Origin: Tetrapyrgos nigripes
Lineage: Eukaryota > Basidiomycota > Agaricomycetes > Agaricales > Campanellaceae
Length of the DNA stretch: 64,000 nucleotides
Assembly: GCA_013368315.1 (NCBI GenBank)
Contig: JAACJM010000082.1
Span: 62,001 to 126,000, forward strand
Direction: 5' to 3'
A program made the position numbers and the translations under genes. The notes beneath the pieces were generated by a model. That model did not search any database. It was not told the origin of the DNA and saw only the letters and a program-made list of their open reading frames with translations. Shown piece after piece: positions 43,228 to 55,716 of this stretch. Numbering within the stretch: the first letter of the stretch is position 1; each line of letters starts with the position of its first letter.

Positions 43228-44880
43228 TTACACCTCAGCCAGAAAGCTGCCTGGAACATCAAACTGAGGAAATCTATGAAGAGAAGCACCATTTGAATGC
43301 AGGAAAGAATCAAGATGAGCAACTTACTAAAGTGTGAGAATGGCTGAAGAATACACTAGCCAAGCCTCAAGGCTTGAACCACAAACAACTGCTAGTCACT
43401 TCTTTCTTCACAAAGGGCAGCTGTATCAAAAACTCGTTGTAGATAAAACTCATTGGATGTCAGTGCTATGATCTACATATGATTGTCTGGGTCACTGTGA
43501 TTTCTTTGCTACAAAATTGTTGATTGAAGAATACAAAAGAGATGTGAGCTGGTATGTAAAAACCTAGAAGAAATTGATTAGAATACCTCTGATGGTTACT
43601 GCTACCCTATCCATCTTCCAAGTAATGCATGCCAATTCTATGGACATGACATCCTCAAATGGATACAAATACATAGTACATGGATGGTGTGCTCTCATGA
43701 GTTGGATGGAGGGTAGGCCATTAAAAACTGAAACTGGCTTTACAAGGAAATCATCTGTCAATTGTAATGGACAATGGTGCACCTTTCAAGAAGGCCTTGG
43801 CTTGGTTAGAGCAAAAATATGACATTAAGAGAGTTCTGATCTCACCTTATAACTCCCCAACTGAATGAATGTACAAGGCTGTTGATGGTGTTGCACATAA
43901 ATGGTAATGTGGGCAGACTGGGTGACTGTTTGAAAACAACTCAGATGTTCACCTTTCTTTGCCCTAACAGGTGCCCATCCTGTCCTACCACTTGTCATCT
44001 TGACTGCCACTTGGTTAGTGAAAATCCCAGTGTCATGACAGTATTATTTCAGGATATTTTCATTTATTTTCAGTTTCTTTTCTTCATCAGTCACTGCCTT
44101 TTGATCATTGTTTCATTCATCCTTTGCCCTATCTTCTGTTCATCTTTCTTTGATCATCTATGCACAGCTTGTTCATGATACATTTCTTACAGGAGCAATA
44201 GGCTGTACTTTGATTGTTTTGGACAGTTCTTTGATACCTCTTTTTGCTTTGCTCAGTTATTATCTTGTCTTCTGTTCTGTGTATATAAACCTAGAGTAGT
44301 AGCTCTCTAGTCCCCATCTCGACCTTTTGCCTTGGGACTAGGTGAGCATCTCATGTATCTCTCATCTTTACTTAATATTAACTTCATCTTGGGACTAGTT
44401 TCTCATTGTCTTCTGTCTACTGTTGCTCTGTCTATGCCAAGTGTGTGCTCTACACCACACCCAGGCAGAGTGTTGACAACAGATGAATTAATTGCTTACC
44501 ATGCTCAAGCACTAGCATGCCACTCTGACTATGTATCTGAAATCATGTGGAAAGTAGATCAGAAGAAAAGAGCAGATACTTTAAGATGTCAGTGTATGCA
44601 CACTGCAACCATAAAGAATTTTGATTTTGAACCTGGAAGCTTCTGGTTATTGACAAAGGCATTGGTGGAAAAATGGAACCACAATACCTTGGCCCAATGA
44701 TTATTGTTAGAAGAACAAGGGGAGGGTCCTACATTGTATATGCAAACCCACAAACAGTGTATATATTAGTACTACACTATTTAACCAGTCTATCATCTAC
44801 ACTCTACTGTCCACCATCTACACACCATCAACATAGATATCATGTAATCTTGCTACAGTAGTGTATTAGGCTGTGGGTTT
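43228..44880 (+). pseudogene. Old Gypsy relic R1, integrase part (split by a solo LTR)
   Basis: Degenerate integrase text is readable in pieces: HFFLHKGQLYQKLVVDKTHW, DCLGHCDFFATKLLIEE, IRIPLMVTATLSIFQVMHAN, NGYKYIVHGWCALMSW, VMDNGAPFKKALAWLEQKY. After the inserted LTR it goes on with GRVLTTDELIAYHAQALACH, ATIKNFDFEPGSFWLLTKAL and YLGPMIIVRRTRGGSYIV. This is the order of a zinc region, catalytic core and C-terminal domain in basidiomycete Gypsy integrases. Many stops are present. The solo LTR at 44031-44459 splits the codons between KIP and GRV cleanly. Confidence 0.7.
44031..44459 (+). mobile_element. Solo LTR S2 inside relic R1
   Basis: A 429-bp LTR begins TGTCATGACAG and ends CTACACCACA, with an exact 5-bp target duplication CCCAG (44026-44030 and 44460-44464). 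It contains GTGTATATAAACC (TATA-like) and the text CCATCTCGACCTTTTGCCTT, which resembles part of the E3 LTR. Removing it with one CCCAG restores the integrase reading frame of R1 across the site. Confidence 0.88.
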
Positions 44881-46074
44881 AAGACCTCATATAAATACTC
44901 ATATAAGTACCTTAAGCACCTGTAGAAATACTTATATAAGTACTGCTCATTCTCATAGAAGTCTAAGTACTAAATACCAGGTCTTTTGCTCCTTCATGCT
45001 AGAGTAGTAAGGCTTCAGAAAAAGCCTGGCATGAAGAGAATCCATGAAGGACTCATCAAAATACAGCCTGTCCTCTCCCCCTCCCTCCTCCCCCTCCCCA
45101 CACACACACCTACCTCCCCGACTGAGGTCTTTTTTACCTTCATCCTGTAGTGCTAAAGCATCAAATAGAGCCCAGGATGAGGGAAATCCATACTCACCAA
45201 CATACAGCCTACCTTCCTCCTGTCCCCCCTACACACAGACCTACTTCTCCAACAGGACAAGCCACCCTGGGGTCTTTTCTGCTCTTATTCTACTGTCTAA
45301 CAGCTTTAAAAAAAGCCCAAAAATGGCACAAATAAGTAGAAAACTCATCTAGATCTTGCATGAAGAAACACTCAGAAACACAGAGGTATTATGAGTCATG
45401 TGATCATACAGATTTGAATCTGTGTAATCACATGACCTATCACATTGTGAACATACACACAGTGTTCTTCTCTTGTCTTCTTTTCTCTCATCTCTACCTA
45501 CCTCATTCCTTGTCTATTTCCTGTTGTTTAAGAACTCTTCATGTGGGGATCTGTACTATATCTCAAAGCAATCACCCTCTCTCATATCAACCTCTCTTCT
45601 TCACTCTTCCTCTGGACTCCTGCATTCCTAAGTTCATGATAATTCTGCCTCTAGCATCAGTCAAGGGGATATAAAGGAGCAGTGTGACAAATAAAATTGT
45701 TATTGAAGCAGGATAGTGAGTCGGCAATATGATTTTTAGTGCCTGGAATATGGAATACTCAATTAAGAGATCAAACTGCAGTCATGGGAGAGGCTTTGAG
45801 AGAATTGAACGAGTTCACAGTATTTGAATTGTCTGTGAAGATGACTATATGGGATAGAGATGGGAAAGATGATTGCAATAAGGCCCCTGGTGCCTCTATT
45901 TCTGAAGTTATTCCAATGATCAACATTAAAACTATCTCCAATGTGCCACAGGGGATGCATCAGTGACCTTCTGTATGCCTCTGACACATCTGATTTCTAC
46001 ACCACTAATTCTCCATCGAATCAAAGCTGCTCCGAGATCATGAAGGCTGTCCAGAAGAACTGATACCTTGCTCT
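44881..46074. other. Repeat-derived DNA, no clear gene
   Basis: The left end has several ATAAGTAC/CTTATATAAGTAC palindromic bits. Around 45010-45090 and 45150-45230 a short pattern (ATCCATGAAGG or ATCCATACTCACC, then ACAGCCT(G/A)(T/C)C) is duplicated. ORFs are short and unrecognised. Confidence 0.4.
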
Positions 46075-46519
46075 TGTCAATCATAGAGTTGACAGGAAAA
46101 GGCTTGGCACTGTGATGGTATGTAGTTTGTCAGAATTGGGTTTAGGAGCAACAACAGATACTACATGCATCTCTAGGAGGAGTTTGGGAAAAGAATGAGA
46201 AAAACAGAGTTTACTAATCTCAATGTCGTGTTGTTTGTATGCAAACTTGAGATGAACTGGATCCTTCAAAGGGTAGGAACAGTCTAGAGTGTGTAGTAGT
46301 AGTATGAAGCAGAGAAAAAGTGAACAAACTGGAGAATTAGTTACAAAGAAAAGTTTAAGGCTACAAGAAAGAGTTTATGAAAATAGAACAATGGCCATAT
46401 GATGTATCATCTGAGTATAAATCAATGAGGAAAGGTGATAGAAGAATGATGAAGGAATTCCAGGTTTAAAGATGAAGAAACGGTTGAAAGAGAACAAAGA
46501 ACTGTAGCAATTCATGACA
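46075..46519 (-). mobile_element. Solo LTR S3 (minus orientation)
   Basis: A 445-bp LTR. On the minus strand it begins TGTCATGAATTGCTACAG and ends GATTGACA. The exact 5-bp target duplication is GCTCT (46070-46074 and 46520-46524). Its start closely matches S1, so both come from one family for which no full-length copy is seen here. Confidence 0.85.
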
Positions 46520-47120
46520 GCTCTGGCCCTTCTTCTATCTCTTTCAGACCTTGTTCCAAAAGACCAATCAGGTCAGACAGATTTTCTGGTAAGTCAATTC
46601 TATGTCATACCTCATAAGGAATCACTCCCAGTAGGAAGTCATGTATTTACTACGCATTTAGATACATTTTACCATTTTTAAAGAAAAATGAAACATGGAA
46701 AATTTCTGAATGCAAGTCAGGTCATTTACAGACATTTATATCCATTTCTATCGCTCTACATTGCAAATAAAATACCTCTCTACTGTTTCTAGTAGCACTG
46801 CAAATATAATATAGATCAGCCATAAGAACAAAGTTAAGATGATAACAACACTTACACTGGACTTAGACTTGCTGTGTTGCACTGTTCTTGAGCTTCTCTC
46901 AACTTGTGTTTAAGCAACTGTGTAATTATAGGCTTCAGCAGATGATGCCGTCAAGATTATACTATACACTCACCTCCTTCTGTTTAGCTGTTAACTTCTT
47001 CCAATGATTGTCAAAATTGTTTTTGATTTTCCCATCATTGTCATGTAGCCACTCTTCCTTGACAACAAATGCATAGAAATGTTAGAAATCTCAGGTAGGC
47101 AGTAGTAAAAAATAATAGAC

Positions 47121-48467
47121 TCACTTCAAAGTCATTTTCCTCTTCAGAGCAGTAGATTGATCACTAGAAAAGGCTAATGATGTTAGAAGAGCTACACACC
47201 TATCAACAGCCTCATTGGTAGCAGGAGTTGATGAACCTAATGGAGCGGGACCAGCAGAGGTGGACTGCATAGAACTGTTGGGGTTATTTGGTAAAGCGTC
47301 ACTGGCCACTGATGGGGAAATGACAGGGTTGAGTGAGGGAGCTGAGTTGGAATTATCAGGAACAGTAGGAGGAGTAGGCGGGGCAGATAAAATGGTGAAC
47401 GTGTTCGGAGTAGTAATACCTGCCCTAGCAAGAGCATTATAGAGCACAGCACCACTAGTTAACAAAACAAGTCAGCTAGATATTGAAAAAAAAGAAAGGA
47501 CACATACCTGTCTTCACCAAGGTTGTCAATTACATTAGGCTAAGAATAAAAGTTAGACTGACATAGAAGCAATGCAGGCAGCGAAGAGAAGGAACATTAC
47601 CAATTGACTAACAGGCAACTCAGTGTTATCTCCTTCCTGACCAGGCTGTCTCAGCCTGTCACTGCTTCTTTGAGGGTGGTTCCTCCAAATCTGATTCCGA
47701 GTCCGAGTCCAAGTCTGACTTGGAATCACTACTAGAACTGTTGCTTGGAGGCATTTTCTTCTTGGTTTTCTTTCTGCCTTTGTTCTTCCTGCCATATTTT
47801 CATGAAGAGTATTGATCTTGAAGTATCCGTCGCATAGCTGAAAGAAGGAAAATTGTGGATTGTTGAGAAGACGACTGTAGATGTATTGCTGGACCAGATC
47901 TGTAGCACTTCACCAAGACTTTGGGGCTTGCTCGCCAACCAGGATTGTCTCCTTGCCACTAGAAACTGAAGTGCTATCTGCTTGTTATAGATATGGATGA
48001 TGGCGGGATGGCCACAGTCCTTGCGCTTGGTTGCAGAGCCATTTGTTCCGCCCTTCGTGCTGTCCTTGTGGTCTGTCCATTCCTTTTCGGTCCAGTGGGA
48101 GACTTTTGGATAGTCCTTGCAATTGAGTGGTTCAGGTAGAGCTTGAGTAGGAGGAAGGGAGTTTCTTGAAGTGGTAGTGGCAGAAAGTGTTGAGATGGTC
48201 TGCAAAAGTTTCTCATAGTTCATTCTAGTGTCAAAGATGTAGAAGAAATTAGTATGACCAACTCAAAGTGATACCAAAGACTACGTACCTTGACTCCTCC
48301 AATTTGGATGAAAGGCTGGCATTCTCCTTCTTTAACTGATCATTTTCACATTCAAAGTAGGTCCAATCCTTGTCTAAACGAGTTTTCTCTAGCTCTGACT
48401 CTATCCATGCTACATTCTTGGAAGCCATGAGCTCGTCGGCGCTTGCACTATTGATAATTGGGTATCT
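47121..48467 (-). CDS. Hypothetical multi-exon gene, probably transposon-linked
   Basis: Several open segments join at good splice sites on the minus strand. One runs from 48467 (after TTTTACAG) to 48289 and codes a Glu/Lys-rich coiled coil (NVAWIESELEKTRLDKDW, ENDQLKKENASLSSKLEESR). The next begins at 48224 (MNYEKLLQTISTLS) and holds YPKVSHWTEKEWTDHKD and a likely C-terminal basic run followed by an acidic Ser tail (SNSSSSDSKSDLDSDSESD). A further exon pair joins PNVIDNLGED to SGAVLYNALARAG (junction near 47510/47456). One internal frame change could not be resolved. The WTEKEW block resembles hypothetical proteins repeated in agaricomycete genomes. No function can be given. Confidence 0.35.
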
Positions 48468-48629
48468 CTGTAAAAGTAGAGTGAGTACTAGACATTTCCA
48501 AATCTTAGAGAAACTTGCGTTGAAGGATGGTCCATATATGTTGGACTCAGGTGAGGAGCCAGATGATATAGAGCCACTGTGGGAGCAGGGGTACAAGTTG
48601 CAGTGGTGCTCAGGGCTTTCAAGGTTCAA

Positions 48630-49260
48630 GAGAAGAATGATTTAGGTTCTTGGCAATAGGATTCGTTGGGCAGTTTGTCGAGTCTGAGAAGAAATGCCAG
48701 TCATTACCTTGATAATAGTCTTAATAATAGTCTTGATGGTACCAAGTGTGTAGCCTGCTAGACCCATTATTATAAGGAGAGTCCTTTTCAGAATGAGTGT
48801 TTCCAGTAGCTGGGATACTCATTTCAGCAACGGTGTGGTTGTAGACAGGAAGGCAAGTTTGAAAAGCACAGCCTCAATATTTCCTCATATTACTAGTACT
48901 ACAATTCGTCTACCTCTCCATCTATCTCAAACTCTATCTCTCTGCCAAGCTCCCACGACTTCATAAAAGATTTCTCAACCAGAAAGTAAACCCCTTCCTC
49001 AACCTCACTCTAAAGTCAGGGACCATAGCAACCACAGAGTCAATTGACTTTGCATTGTCTCCCTGAGAGCGACATAGATAGACGGTATTCTCTGAATCTT
49101 TGAAGAGAATAATGAAACGAGACAGAGTGGGAAGAGGTTGGGAAGCTTGTCAAATTTCATGTAAAAGAAGATTATGACCTTGTCATAAAATATTTCTTCT
49201 TCAGAGCGTATCTAGACAACTATAAGTTGCTATAGATGATCATGAGAATAATATAACTTA
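48630..49260. other. No feature recognised
   Basis: Only short ORFs are present, and no LTR ends, tRNA or repeat structure could be supported. Confidence 0.4.
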
Positions 49261-49299
49261 TCTTTACTATTTAAGTATTTCTTAACTTCTGTTTTGAAC

Positions 49300-50470
49300 A
49301 GGACTCATGCCAACGAGACCAAGCTATCAGTCCATTTGGAAGGTGAAGCTTGGACCAACATGAGACAGCCTGAGGCCAATGATCCCTGCATGTTTCGAAG
49401 TTTGGCCATTTCTGCTCAATCCAGTAGGAAAGTACAGCCTCAGCTTCAGGTGTAGAGAGTGGTTAAGGTGTTTCTTGTCGTAGAGGAAGGAGAAAGTAAC
49501 CATCTGAAAGATCCAGAGAATTCTTGGGTGCACAGTTTTTCTTGACACCAATGGGTAAGTGAGGATGCATAGCGGCCAGAGAGTTAAGCTGAACGCAAAG
49601 AAGTGCAATAACTCCAATGTTTGCATAAGGATCTCTATTCTGGCGAATCTCATCACCAAGACTACCTATGAGCGTTTCCATAGTCCATTGAGCATAGCAT
49701 GCATACTCACACATATTGTTTGTAAAGAACAAAATAGAGGCGATCACTGTTGCATTGATAATACAGCTGTTCATATCCTTTGACATATTTTGCCATTAGG
49801 AGTTCAGCTTTCTAGAGTTGCTCTTAGGTAATGTTGGTGGTCATGAGGATCTTCATTGCAGTGACAAAGAAGCACAAGTTTTGCCAATATGAATAAGAGA
49901 GGATTTCACGGAGAAATGCAGGGAGAAGCCCATAGAGCCAGATGGCGTACTCCCAGGCCTTGTAACTGAAATTGATTTTCTAGGCAATGTTCTGAGAAAC
50001 GTGGTCAAATGAGGAGATGGAGTAGCCATTGTGACAGCCTCACCATGAGCATCCCATTGTTTTCCAACCAAAACAGCCCAGGTCCAGGTCTCCCTTGATC
50101 TATCCTCTCCATATGCCTTCATCATCCCTTGGAACAATTCAGCCTTCAAAACACCCATGTTGAGAGTAGACCAGTGCATTGTGTCGAGAACAAAGCAGCT
50201 GGGAACACCAAATGTCTTGGGAATAGCGCTCACAATCATTTGTTTGACAATGCCAGTTTGCAATCTGTGTTCCTTGTACTGTGTAGGGTTTCTGGAGCCA
50301 AGTAGTAGCTGGAGGTTCTTCTCATAACACTCTGGAATTCTTTTCTGGTACTTTGCAAGATGGGCAAAGGATATATCGCTGTGATCTGATCTCTGAACAG
50401 TATAGTCATTCAGCTTGAGCATGACTAGATAATAATGTCCATCACCCTCTTGACGTCTTCCAGGCATAGC
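49300..50470 (-). pseudogene. Tnp2/Plavaka-type transposase relic
   Basis: The longest open part (50467-49853) reads MPGRRQEGDGHYYLVMLKLN, HSDISFAHLAKYQKRIPECY, EHRLQTGIVKQMIVSAI, FGVPSCFVLDTMHWSTLN, and WTWAVLVGKQWDAHGEAV. A second part (49786-49463) has CYAQWTMETLIGSLGDEIRQ. This motif order, with a CF..D.MH block and the YAQWTMET helix, is typical of the C-terminal half of Tnp2-family transposases common in agaricomycetes. The frame breaks after TMATP and again near 49463. Element ends were not found. Confidence 0.65.
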
Positions 50471-51080
50471 ACAATGGAGTCAGCAACCTTGCTTCTCCGC
50501 AAGCTTGGCCATGACAGGTGCATCACCTGATTCATACACATCAAAAGGAATGGACTTGGCAATGGGCCTCTTGAGATAAGCCTTACTGTGTATCCTTTTG
50601 CTTCTTCTTAGGCTGTGGATCTGAGCTCACATTGGATTTTCTAGTGGCTAGAGCAGCAGGTACAGGCAAGCCTCGAGAAACAAGTAGAGCAGAGCTTGGT
50701 GGTACTCATCTGGTACTTAATTCAATCCAAATGAGGGCATGATGGAAGTAAAAAGACAAGAAGGTCAGCTAACTTTCTAAAATAGAGTCTTTCTATGTCG
50801 TCTTCAAGTCTTCTTCAATCATATCCTCTTCAAATTTCTGATTAGTGTCTAAATAAACTGAGGTCCATGTAAATTGAAGACAGCCTCGTTGATTGAAATG
50901 GATAAGAAATCATAAGAAATTAAAAAAAGTATATAAATGCATAATAAATACTTGACTTTCTACTGGGAATCACCCTGAATGCACTGATTTTAGATCAGTA
51001 AACAGCACCATTCATTTTGGCTACAATCAGGTGAATAACTGACCCACATCTGTACAGTGGAGGAAAGATGTCTGAGGAAT
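50471..51080. other. No feature recognised
   Basis: Probably flanking remains of the Tnp2 element; no coding or repeat structure could be supported. Confidence 0.35.
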
Positions 51081-52275
51081 TGCCTCTGCTGCTCATCACT
51101 CAAGGAGGATTAGCCACAACGTGGGCCGAAGCCCAAATACATTCTGCAGATTGAGTAGCACTAATACAGATGTACTGACTATGTGTTTAACTTAAGTACA
51201 TAAGAACAGTGGGAGAGGAGGGTGGGTGCCAAAAAATGCATCCTACTGGCTGGATCTACAAGAGAGATCCAAAGGGGAGTGTTAGTACAGCTGTAGAGCG
51301 ATGTAACTGCGTTGATAACACACTGGGAGCGAGATATCCAACCCACAAACACACTAGGACAGAGTAGTGAAGTGTGTGGCTGATATCTCTACGCTCTAGG
51401 AGTGTTAGCAACGCTTAAACAGACTGTAGAAGCGAAGCTTACCAGCTACAGTGTACACAGAGTGAGCTACAAGGGAGCTGTGCACTGTACTGTGACTGCA
51501 GACTGGAGTGGCAGTGGTTAGAACAGTCTAAACCACCAAAAAGCGCACTAGATGTCCTCACCAAACTTGCTTTCTTGTGGGGAAGAGGTAGGAGATGAGG
51601 GGAGAAAGCAAGCAGCAATCAGATCATCAAAACTTCGCCCATCAACAGGCCTCTGCTCACACATGTGGCACCTCCTGATGGATTTATCAGATCTGATGAC
51701 TGGGTGAGATCTAGCCTGGACCAGGGCAGACTGGATCACAGGAAGCGCAGGAAGCGGAGAGAATGCACCAGATGCAGTCTGGACACTTGGATATAAAAGG
51801 TATGTGAAAGGGAAAGCAGAATGGAGTAAAGTCATGAAAGGAGATAACTGATCAAAAGAGATCTGTAACTTAAAGTGAACATTGCGAAGGCAGATATTAA
51901 CCGATTTGGCCAAAAATGAAACGGGAGATGGATAATAACGTACGAAAGGCTTTGTAGAAGTAGTAGGTCAAACGGGTAAGTATAGCGATCGCGATGCACA
52001 ACTGTACACTAAAAGTCTCAACTCAAAGAGTTAGAACTTTTAAGAAAACATGTATGTAGATGCACCATATGGAGGTGTATGGACCCCCAGCGCTGTTGAA
52101 GGGTTGGGGGCAATGTAAACAATGTTATTTGAACAGGAGAAGCGTACGGTACAAGTAGGAAATGAACAGTGAAGAAATCAAAGATGAAGTGCAATTGGCA
52201 AAAGGAGAACATTAGCAATAACTTGGAGATGTGGTCTCCAAGTTATTGCTAGTTATCTGGTTGTGTGCAGAGGCC
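51081..52275. repeat. Dispersed repeat X, copy 1
   Basis: About 1.2 kb, nearly identical to 55717-56888. It begins TGCCTCTGCTGCTCATCACTC and ends near GTGTGCAGAGGC, so GCCTCTGC/GCAGAGGC may be short inverted ends. It contains AAAGGGGAGTGTTAGTACAG, GGATATAAAAGGTATG (TATA-like, near 51790) and a 16-bp perfect palindrome near its end (AGCAATAACTTGGAGA and its complement around a 5-base loop, 52210-52246). A minus-strand ORF of 121 codons (51548-51913) is broken in copy 2 by a 22-bp deletion. The repeat class is not settled. Confidence 0.8.
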
Positions 52276-52729
52276 TTGGAATCTGCATTCATGTCGAGCA
52301 TAGAGGTGGCCAAAGTGGTCACCATTCAATAGTGTACTAGTGCAAGCTGGAGTGACTTGAAGTTGGAGGCAGGCATGCTGCCAAGCTTGAATGCATGTTG
52401 AACTGTTGGATTAGAGGAAGAGCTCACTATCACCAAATCTAAACATAGGATCAAAAGCAAGGTGTGCAATATCAATATATATCAGGGTTCACAGGCCACT
52501 GGGCCAAATCAAAGGAGTGTGTATGTATATATGTATTCTGAGATAGTACTGCTAGAGCTTGAGAATCACCAGTCCCAGAGGTATTATCTGGGCCAGGGCA
52601 TTCCATAGCTTGAGGGCCAGCAGAGACATCTATCCTCATGACATCACCTATGACCACCTTTCACATTAACCACCGACATGTCTTTGCTGCCTCACAAACC
52701 CTAAAAATGACACATGAGGTGCATGATAA

Positions 52730-53030
52730 TGTACAAAAGGTTGTGTAGAAGTAGCAGGTCAAACAACTAAAGTTCTTAATTCAAAGAGTTAGAGGGGGTA
52801 TGAACCCCCAGCACTGTTGAAGGCTTGGAGGCAATGTGAACAATGATATCTGAATGGGAGAAATGTATGATACCAGTAGAAAATGAACAGTGAATAAATC
52901 AGAGATGAAGTGCAATTAAGCAAAATAAGAACATTAGCAATAACTTCTGCTCATCACTCGAGGAGAATTAGCCACAACACAGGCCAAAGCCCAAATACAT
53001 TTTGCAGATCAAGTAGCACTATGCTAATGA
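52730..53030. repeat. Dispersed repeat X, diverged permuted fragment
   Basis: Bases 52730-52948 match the 3' part of repeat X (GTAGAAGTAG(C/T)AGGTCAAAC, CCCCAGC(A/G)CTGTTGAAG, GAACATTAGCAATAACTT). Bases 52948-53030 then match its 5' start (CTGCTCATCACTC, TTAGCCACAAC, CCCAAATACATT). The 3' part therefore joins directly to a 5' part. Confidence 0.7.
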
Positions 53031-55716
53031 ATGCTGTTGAGAAGAGGAAGGAACCTACCATCCTTTGAGATGCCTCTACTGTTAGTCTAACTCTTTTGGT
53101 GACTGACTTGGGGTACGAAGGCGATGAGTGGGAGTTGATGGACAAACCTTTGTGACATTTGTGATGTCTATTTTAGAATGACATGAGAGTGCACTTGCTA
53201 AATCAGGCTATCCAGCAATTAGTGGTCAAAAAACGAAGCAGTGGTTTGGCAGCTCTGTGATAGTAGAGGTTTATTTCTTCCTTTCCTCCCAACCACCACC
53301 ACAGGTAAGACTTTTTTTCCTTTGCATTTGGAACCTCTGGAGGTCTGTGTTTTTTTTTTCTGTCATAATGGTTGGTGCACTTCAGATTACTGCTGGCCAC
53401 ACAATATATCTTTAATAAATCTTTGCTGTTCCTTTGAGCTTGAGTTGAGTATGTAAAATTCTGTACTATTGGATTGAAACAATCATGGGGAATGGTAACT
53501 ATAGGGCAATGTAAAAGCTAGTAAAACAAAGTTGGAAACTTGACATTGTTACAGGCCCTTATGTGGCTAGAATACCTGTGCACAGTGAGCTGGGCCACTG
53601 CAGTTGGGACAAGACTGGGCTGTTAGCTACCTCAGTGTTCAAGTTAAATGTTTATTGTTTAGTGTAGTCTAAACACAAAGAGGGACAATGACTGACCAGA
53701 ATGGACTCCAAGTCACATGTTTGGGATGACAATGTCTCAAAAGTCAAACATGCTTAATCTCATTGTCTTGTCTCCAAGGATGCTTGGACCATTTTATCTT
53801 CTTACATTTTCTTTTTCTTGATTCATCACTTATTATTCTTTGTTATTTTTTTTTTTTTGATTTCAAAAATAATGCTGACTTCAATGATAGTTTTCTTCAC
53901 ATGGCACATAGAAAGATGGTAAGTTCACTCTTTCAAGTCCATTACAGTAGTACTAGTATGAGTAGTTACTTCTTTATTGTCAGTGTAAAAGTACAGTAAA
54001 AGGTCCTGGAAATCACTGTCGCTGGATGGTAAATGCCTGATGTATGAACACATCACTATGGGCCTTCTGTTGGCAGTCTCTGGAGTGCTGTGAAAAAAGG
54101 GATACTGCCAGTGTCAGTAGAAGGTCAAACTCAGGTGGATATTTGATGTACATAGTCTCTCTAGAGTGTGAAAAAAGAAATACTTCTGCCAGTGCTGGGA
54201 GAAGGTTGAAATTGGGTGGATGTTTGATGTTATAATCTTTTGTCATCTTTCTTCACATTCACTGATATTTTTTTATTGATACACTCTACTCATTTCTTGA
54301 TTACCCTAGGGTTCCAGTGGGTGTTTCCTGTGAGTTTTTAGTTCTAGTCTTTATATGTTTATTCTGACAATAGCAACAGCAAAGAGGCATCCCAGAAGGA
54401 AAAATGTCAGTATAGATTCCTTCACTTCTCCAGGAAAAAAAACTATGACAAACATAACCTCTATCCAAAGCAGCCTGTTACTGCTTTCTACCTCAGTAAG
54501 TTGAGATCTTTGTGTTGATGCATTTTTTACTCCTCTAATAATTCAATTGCAGGCAATGAAGCCACTCTGACCAGAGTAGTCCCTGCTGATGATTGTTCAC
54601 CATTCAAATGTCCTTGTGATGACCCAGGTCACCTCTGTTTTGATGTCTTGGTCCTTTTGGCAATCTTAGCAGAAGAGCGATGGTCCTCTTCTGCTATGGG
54701 CCTAAAAAGGCTGAATGATGGCCCTGATCCCAATTGTGGGAAGGGGAAAAGCACTGGTGGCACTAAAAGCTGAGCAGGCAGAGAGTATGGAAGAAGTAAA
54801 TGACCAGGAGATGGATGCTGTTAAAAGAATACAGTTGGTTCTGATGAGGAGAATGTTGTTAATCTCCAGCTTTATCTAAAGGGAAAGAAAAGGCAGAAAA
54901 TGATGGTGAGGACATAGAGGAGAAGGTGGGGAGGAAGTCATTGGAGACGATGGTTGCAGAGATGATTGTGGTGAGGAAGTCAGTGGAGACAAAGACAGGA
55001 AAGAAGACAAGGACTGGGAGAAAGTTGAGAAGCACAAAGAAGGGGAGGACTGGAATGCGGAGCAAGACAGGGACAAGGAGATGCAGAATACTATTTATCT
55101 CTTGCATAAACTAGCTTTTACTCCAGCTTCATCTAAAGGGAAGGAAAAGGCTATTAAAACTTTGCAATGTCATTGGGGTCATTGCAGAAAGGATCCTACA
55201 GAACAGCTTCCTCAAAAATATGATTCTCTATGGGGACAAGCAGCTGACACCATGACTGTATTCAGGAAATACATTCAGGTAGAGTCCTTCAAACCAATGC
55301 ACCAGTCTTTGCTCAAGTTGGGCTCCAAAATGTGGAAGACCATCCCAGATTCTCCCAAAATTGTAATATTGGTTACATGATATAATCAAAGTGAGGGAAT
55401 TACTCACTTCTGAAGAGCAGGCAAATACTGCCACTGTGCCAATGGGTTTGCGTCAGCAATAGTTATATCCTCCCTCACAAAGTATCATTGATGTCATGGC
55501 AAGGGTAGGGCCTCACCAATGACAGGTATCGGGGAGAAAAACTGCTTATCCTACTGGATACATATTCCCTTGAATACCTGATACATGCCACTCAAGAAGG
55601 GTGGACTATGCCAGAGTTAGACTCCAAAAATATATCTCTAGTAAGTATTTGTGCATTTGAAAAATAGATTTCAATGCTAATCATTATTTGTTATAGGTGG
55701 GAAGCCATGGCTATCA
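53031..55716. other. Repeat-derived DNA, no recognised gene
   Basis: Short ORFs only. A frame near 54540-54690 (CPCDDPGHLCFDVLVLL) and one at 55081-55380 (FRKYIQVESFKPMHQSLLKL) look like old coding scraps, but I do not recognise them. Confidence 0.4.

Noticed and set aside
36372..43232. Target-site duplication for E3
   Set aside because: Left AATGC and right TTACA do not match, and shifting the LTR end by the missing GA does not help. I report none.
17918..44880. Classical CpA-type RIP as the mutation process
   Set aside because: The clearest reciprocal changes are at CpG. CpA-context changes are not evidently in excess by eye, although counting is needed.
51548..51913. 121-codon minus-strand ORF in repeat X as a gene
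   Set aside because: Copy 2 has a 22-bp deletion that shifts the frame while the surrounding DNA is conserved, so there is no sign of selection on the protein.
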